Of a stretch of DNA of 9,459 nt, positions 6,767 through 9,459 are shown in pieces; within the stretch, counting starts at the first letter, position 1; every line of letters begins with the position of its first letter. The stretch spans positions 1 through 9,459 of the forward strand of contig JAIYEB010000163.1 in NCBI GenBank assembly GCA_027487195.1, written 5' to 3'. Below the pieces are notes generated by a model. The model saw nothing but the letters and a program-made list of their open reading frames with translations, was not told the origin of the DNA and did no database searches. The DNA comes from Hyphomicrobiales bacterium. Lineage in GTDB: Bacteria; Pseudomonadota; Alphaproteobacteria; Rhizobiales; UBA4765. A program made the translations under genes and the position numbers.

Positions 6767-7645
6767 TCAGGTCTCGTCGTTTGGATAGCGCGCGGCCTGC
6801 CTGTCATAGTCAGCGAAGCCCACGATCTCCTTGAGCTTGGCAAAGGGCAGCACATGCGCCGCAGGATCAACGCCTGTCTTCAGGGCCTCAAGTGCCGCCA
6901 GCATGGCCTTGGTTGCTGCTGACAGGAGCGTCGTTGCATAGGCCACATGCCGATAGCCGATGGCTTCGAGGTCAGTTGGCGACAGGCGCGGCGTAAGCCC
7001 GCCGTCGAGCATGTTGGCCATCTGCACGCCAGGCAATGCGCCGACCTGGCGCATTTCTTCAAGCGTCTGCGGCGCTTCAACAAAAATCATATCCGCGCCG
7101 ATCTCATGGAACGCACGGGCACGCTCAAGGGCCTCGGTGAGGCCGACAGGTCCTCGGGCATCGGTGCGTGCGAGGATCAGAATGTCTGCGCCCTCGTTCC
7201 GGGCATCCACAGCTGCCTTGATCCGTTCAAGGGCAGCTGCGCGGGACACAACCTCCTTGCCCGCGACATGGCCGCAGCGTTTTGGTGCCTTTTGATCTTC
7301 AATCATGACCGCGGCGGCACCCGCCTGTGCGTAGGCGGCGATCGTACGCTTGACCTGCACTGCGTTGCCGTAGCCCGTGTCGCCATCCGCGATCACGGGA
7401 ATTTCGGTCGCGGCGACAATGTCGCGCACAGCATCGCGCATTTCGCCGTAGGAGAGCTGCCCGGTATCGGGCAGGCCGTGGCGGGCTGCAGCCACGCCGA
7501 ACCCGGACATGAACACAGCCTCAAAGCCGGCCATCGCGCTCAGGCGAGCTGCATGGGCATCAGCAATGCCGGGCGTTACGAGGATCCGGCCCGTCGCCAA
7601 ACGGGCTTTCAGGCGGCTTGCGGGAGAAGATGAAGCACTGGTCAT
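6767..7645 (-). CDS. Isocitrate lyase/PEP mutase superfamily protein (PrpB-like C-C lyase)
   Basis: Cytoplasmic enzyme of 292 residues in the ICL/PEPM superfamily, whose (beta/alpha)8 barrels split 2-methylisocitrate, dimethylmalate or oxaloacetate, or rearrange C-P bonds. Visible motifs are SGFG (47-50), the metal-binding DGDTGYGN (87-94), IEDQ with Glu116, the catalytic-loop KRCGH (122-126) with Cys124 as the likely acid, LARTDAR (158-164) and FVEAP (188-192). The Cys-containing loop is that of C-C lyases; PEP mutase and phosphonopyruvate hydrolase lack this cysteine. Most members of this subgroup have no assigned substrate, so methylisocitrate lyase should not be assumed. ATG 7645 is preferred because SPASRLKARLATG right after it aligns with the family start. 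A TTG at 7687 would add 14 residues of unlikely sequence. Neither start has a strong ribosome binding site. It is divergent from the phnD-like gene. Confidence 0.85.
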   Translation of the reverse strand: MTSASSSPASRLKARLATGRILVTPGIADAHAARLSAMAGFEAVFMSGFGVAAARHGLPDTGQLSYGEMRDAVRDIVAATEIPVIADGDTGYGNAVQVKRTIAAYAQAGAAAVMIEDQKAPKRCGHVAGKEVVSRAAALERIKAAVDARNEGADILILARTDARGPVGLTEALERARAFHEIGADMIFVEAPQTLEEMRQVGALPGVQMANMLDGGLTPRLSPTDLEAIGYRHVAYATTLLSAATKAMLAALEALKTGVDPAAHVLPFAKLKEIVGFADYDRQAARYPNDET

Positions 7646-7781
7646 GGAAAGCGGGGTGCGCCTGCTCAAGGGGCCTGTCAACTCCAACTTTGACTATGCT
7701 CTTTGCCCTGTCGAAAAGTTCTGCCATGGTTGCAGCAATGCGTGCCGGCAAAGCATCGGCGCGCACACCAGGGAGATGTTT
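7646..7781. promoter_or_regulatory. Divergent promoter region between the lyase and the phnD-like gene
   Basis: This 136-base region must hold promoters for both genes. On the plus strand TTGACT (7690-7695) is a possible -35 box, but no convincing -10 box follows at the right distance. Two CTGTC motifs, CTGTCAA at 7675 and CTGTCGA at 7708, start 33 bases apart and loosely recall Pho-box half sites; the 11-base spacing of a true Pho box is not present. GGGAG at 7771-7775 is the phnD ribosome binding site. Confidence 0.4.
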
Positions 7782-8915
7782 ATGACGATGAAGTTTGCGA
7801 TCCCCGCAGCCGTTTTTCTGTCACTTGCCGCTGTTGCGCCGGCCATGCCGCAGCAAGGTGCTGCCTGCCCGTTCCGCGGGTCGCTTGATGACGCGTATTG
7901 CGATGCAAACCGCGACATGGTCGCCGATGTCCCAACGGATCCGGCCCGTCTGCGTGATCCGTCCACGCTGGTCTTTGCCTACACTCCTGTGGAAGACCCA
8001 GCACTTTATGCCAACCAGTTCCGGCCGCTGCTTGATCACCTCACGACCTGCACCGGCAAGCGCACAGTGTATTTCCAGGTCACCTCCAACGCTGCCCAGG
8101 TTGAGGCCATGCGTTCGGGTCGCCTCCATATCGGCGGTTTTTCCACAGGCCCGACCGCCTTTGCGGTCAACCTGGCCGGCGCTGTCCCGTTTGCGGTGAA
8201 GGGCAATGCGCAGGCGTATGAGCGCTATACGGTCGCGGTCATCGTCAAGGCCGACAGCCCGTTCCGCACCCTTGCCGACCTCAAGGGGCGGCGTGTGGCG
8301 CACACATCGGCAACCTCGAACTCAGGGAATCTTGCACCGCGCGCCTTCTTCCCGGATCAAGGTCTGACCCCCGAGACGGATTATCGCGTTGTCTTTTCCG
8401 GCGGGCATGATCGCTCGGTCATGGGTGTCAACTCAGGTGACTATGATGCAGCGCCCGTGGCATCCGATGTGTTTCGCCGCATGATCGCGCGCGGTCAGGT
8501 TCGTGCGGACGCGTTCCGTGTCATCTGGGAGAGCCCGCCCTTCCCGACCTCCTCTTTCGCATTGTCGCATGATCTCAACCCGGCCCTCGCCCAGCGCATC
8601 CGCCAATGCTTCTTCGATTTCCGCTTCCCCGAGGCCATGAGCCGCGATCTGGGTGGCAATGACCGGTTCTGGCCCGCGACCTACGTCACGGACTGGGAGC
8701 CCGTGCGCTTTGTCGCTGACAAGGTCAACGCACCCTACAACCGCGCGGCCTTTGACCTTGAAAGCCGTCGCGAACTGGAAGCGGAAGCGCGCCGCAATGC
8801 TGCCCGCCAGCAAACGCCAGCGGCAGGAGCGCCTGCTGCACCTGCAACTCCTGCACCGGCAGCGCCGGTCGCACCGGCCGCACCGGCCGCGCCCGCGGCA
8901 CCACGCGCACCGTGA
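7782..8915 (+). CDS. phnD: PhnD-like phosphonate/phosphite ABC transporter substrate-binding protein
   Basis: Periplasmic binding protein of 377 residues of the PhnD family, which bind phosphonates, phosphite or related oxyanions. The signal peptide covers about residues 1-21 (AVFLSLAAVAPA, cleavage likely after APA). Family blocks are STLVFAYTPVEDPALYANQF (61-80), TSNAAQVEAMRSGRLHIGGF (101-120), the ligand-loop SATSNSG (176-182), FSGGHDRSVMGV (205-216) with His209, and YDAAPVASDV (221-230). Before the core lies CPFRGSLDDAYCDANRDMVAD with Cys29 and Cys40. After it comes a charged helix-like stretch (327-344) and an Ala/Pro-rich tail (345-377), longer than the usual domain. ATG 7782 is chosen because GGGAG lies six bases upstream; ATG 7776 abuts the site, and 7788 is a less well spaced alternative. 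The exact ligand is undetermined. The stop overlaps the ATPase start (GTGA). Confidence 0.88.
   Translation: MTMKFAIPAAVFLSLAAVAPAMPQQGAACPFRGSLDDAYCDANRDMVADVPTDPARLRDPSTLVFAYTPVEDPALYANQFRPLLDHLTTCTGKRTVYFQVTSNAAQVEAMRSGRLHIGGFSTGPTAFAVNLAGAVPFAVKGNAQAYERYTVAVIVKADSPFRTLADLKGRRVAHTSATSNSGNLAPRAFFPDQGLTPETDYRVVFSGGHDRSVMGVNSGDYDAAPVASDVFRRMIARGQVRADAFRVIWESPPFPTSSFALSHDLNPALAQRIRQCFFDFRFPEAMSRDLGGNDRFWPATYVTDWEPVRFVADKVNAPYNRAAFDLESRRELEAEARRNAARQQTPAAGAPAAPATPAPAAPVAPAAPAAPAAPRAP
8871..8888 (+). repeat. 9-bp tandem repeat in the Ala/Pro-coding tail of phnD
   Basis: GCACCGGCC occurs twice in direct tandem (8871-8879, 8880-8888), flanked by degenerate copies such as GCACCGGCA and GCGCCGGTC from about 8853 onward. 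Each unit encodes Ala-Pro-Ala, giving proline every third residue. The array may vary in length between strains. Confidence 0.7.
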
Positions 8916-9459
8916 TCCTGCAGACCTCTCCCTCTCGACGGCTCGCCATCAGCGGGCTGTCGAAGTCCTACGTGGCTGGCAAGCCGGTCTTGACCGACAT
9001 CAACCTGACCATTGAAGGCCAGGATCTGACAGCCATCATTGGCCCGTCCGGGACCGGCAAGTCGACGTTGATCCGCTGCATCAACCGGCTGGTGGAGCCA
9101 ACCGCAGGCGAAATCCGGCTGGGCGATCTCGATCTTGCTCGCGTGCGTGGCAATGCGCTCAGGTTGGCGCGCCGGCGCATTGGCATGGTGTTTCAGGAGT
9201 ACAATCTCGTCGAGCGCCTCAGCGTCATGGAGAATGTGCTGTCCGGTCGGCTTGGCTATGTCTCGCCGCTCGCAGCCTTTTTCCGCCGCTATCCCGAAGC
9301 CGACATCCGTCAGGCCTATCAGTTGCTCGACGAGGTTGGTCTTGGGGAAAAGTACGCTGTGCGCGCGGATGCCTTGTCAGGCGGCCAGCGCCAGCGCGTC
9401 GGAATTGCGCGCGCATTGATGCAGGAGCCGGATCTTTTGCTCGCTGATGAGCCAACCTC
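8912..9459 (+). CDS. phnC: PhnC-like phosphonate ABC transporter ATPase, N-terminal part (3' end outside window)
   Basis: First 182 codons of an ABC ATPase of the PhnC family; no stop occurs before the window end. Motifs in order are Walker A GPSGTGKST (44-52), Q-loop Gln95 (GMVFQEYNLVERL, a PhnC-like block), the PhnC-type insert GRLGYVSPLAAFFRRYPEAD (112-131), signature LSGGQRQRV (155-163) and Walker B LLLADEP (175-181). It would energise uptake of the ligand bound by the upstream PhnD-like protein. The start is taken as GTG 8912, overlapping the phnD stop as in the other operons here. No ribosome binding site is visible upstream, so translational coupling is likely. PhnE permease genes are expected downstream, beyond the window. 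Confidence 0.9.
   Translation, partial: MILQTSPSRRLAISGLSKSYVAGKPVLTDINLTIEGQDLTAIIGPSGTGKSTLIRCINRLVEPTAGEIRLGDLDLARVRGNALRLARRRIGMVFQEYNLVERLSVMENVLSGRLGYVSPLAAFFRRYPEADIRQAYQLLDEVGLGEKYAVRADALSGGQRQRVGIARALMQEPDLLLADEPT

Noticed and set aside
6767..7645. Assignment as PEP mutase or phosphonopyruvate hydrolase
   Set aside because: The catalytic loop is KRCGH with cysteine, as in isocitrate and methylisocitrate lyase-type enzymes, not the cysteine-free loop of the C-P enzymes.
7509..7781. A longer N-terminus for the PhnD-like protein
   Set aside because: It overlaps the start of the lyase gene in antisense. A clear ribosome binding site and signal peptide mark 7782 as the start.

Overview
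This window is a run of nutrient-uptake genes from a high-GC bacterium. The protein families and the 4-nt gene overlaps suggest an alphaproteobacterium, possibly Hyphomicrobiales, but this is inferred from protein character and not from a marker gene. I see no rRNA, tRNA, CRISPR array, transposase or phage gene.

Layout. (1) Positions 1-1857, plus strand: the end of a NitT/TauT (SsuB-like) ABC ATPase followed by two different SsuC-like permeases, each overlapping the previous gene by ATGA. The partner binding protein is not seen and may lie upstream. (2) Positions 1854-2783, minus strand: a TAXI-family (TRAP-type) solute-binding protein with no TRAP permease in view. It converges on the permease, and their stop codons interlock in one CTAG. 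(3) Positions 2784-3119: a divergent control region carrying a Fur/Mur-type palindrome near the downstream gene. (4) Positions 3120-6584, plus strand: a complete sitABCD manganese/iron ABC importer (Tat-type binding protein, ATPase, two paralogous permeases) with every junction a 4-nt overlap. (5) Positions 6767-7645, minus strand: an isocitrate lyase/PEP mutase superfamily enzyme with the KRCGH motif of C-C lyases. (6) From 7782 to the window end, plus strand: a phosphonate/phosphite-type importer, with a PhnD-like binding protein carrying an Ala/Pro-rich tail and the first 182 codons of the PhnC-like ATPase.

Functionally the window combines metal uptake (sit, probably under a Fur-family repressor), uptake of a phosphorus oxyanion or phosphonate (phnDC), and import of unknown small organic molecules (the NitT/TauT-like system and the TAXI protein). 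The lyase may serve carbon metabolism; its place beside phnDC is intriguing, but its motif argues against C-P bond chemistry.

I do not see a clearly undescribed multi-gene system. The points most worth a second look are the sit operator, the orphan TAXI protein facing an ABC system, the lyase next to phnDC, and the PhnD tail.
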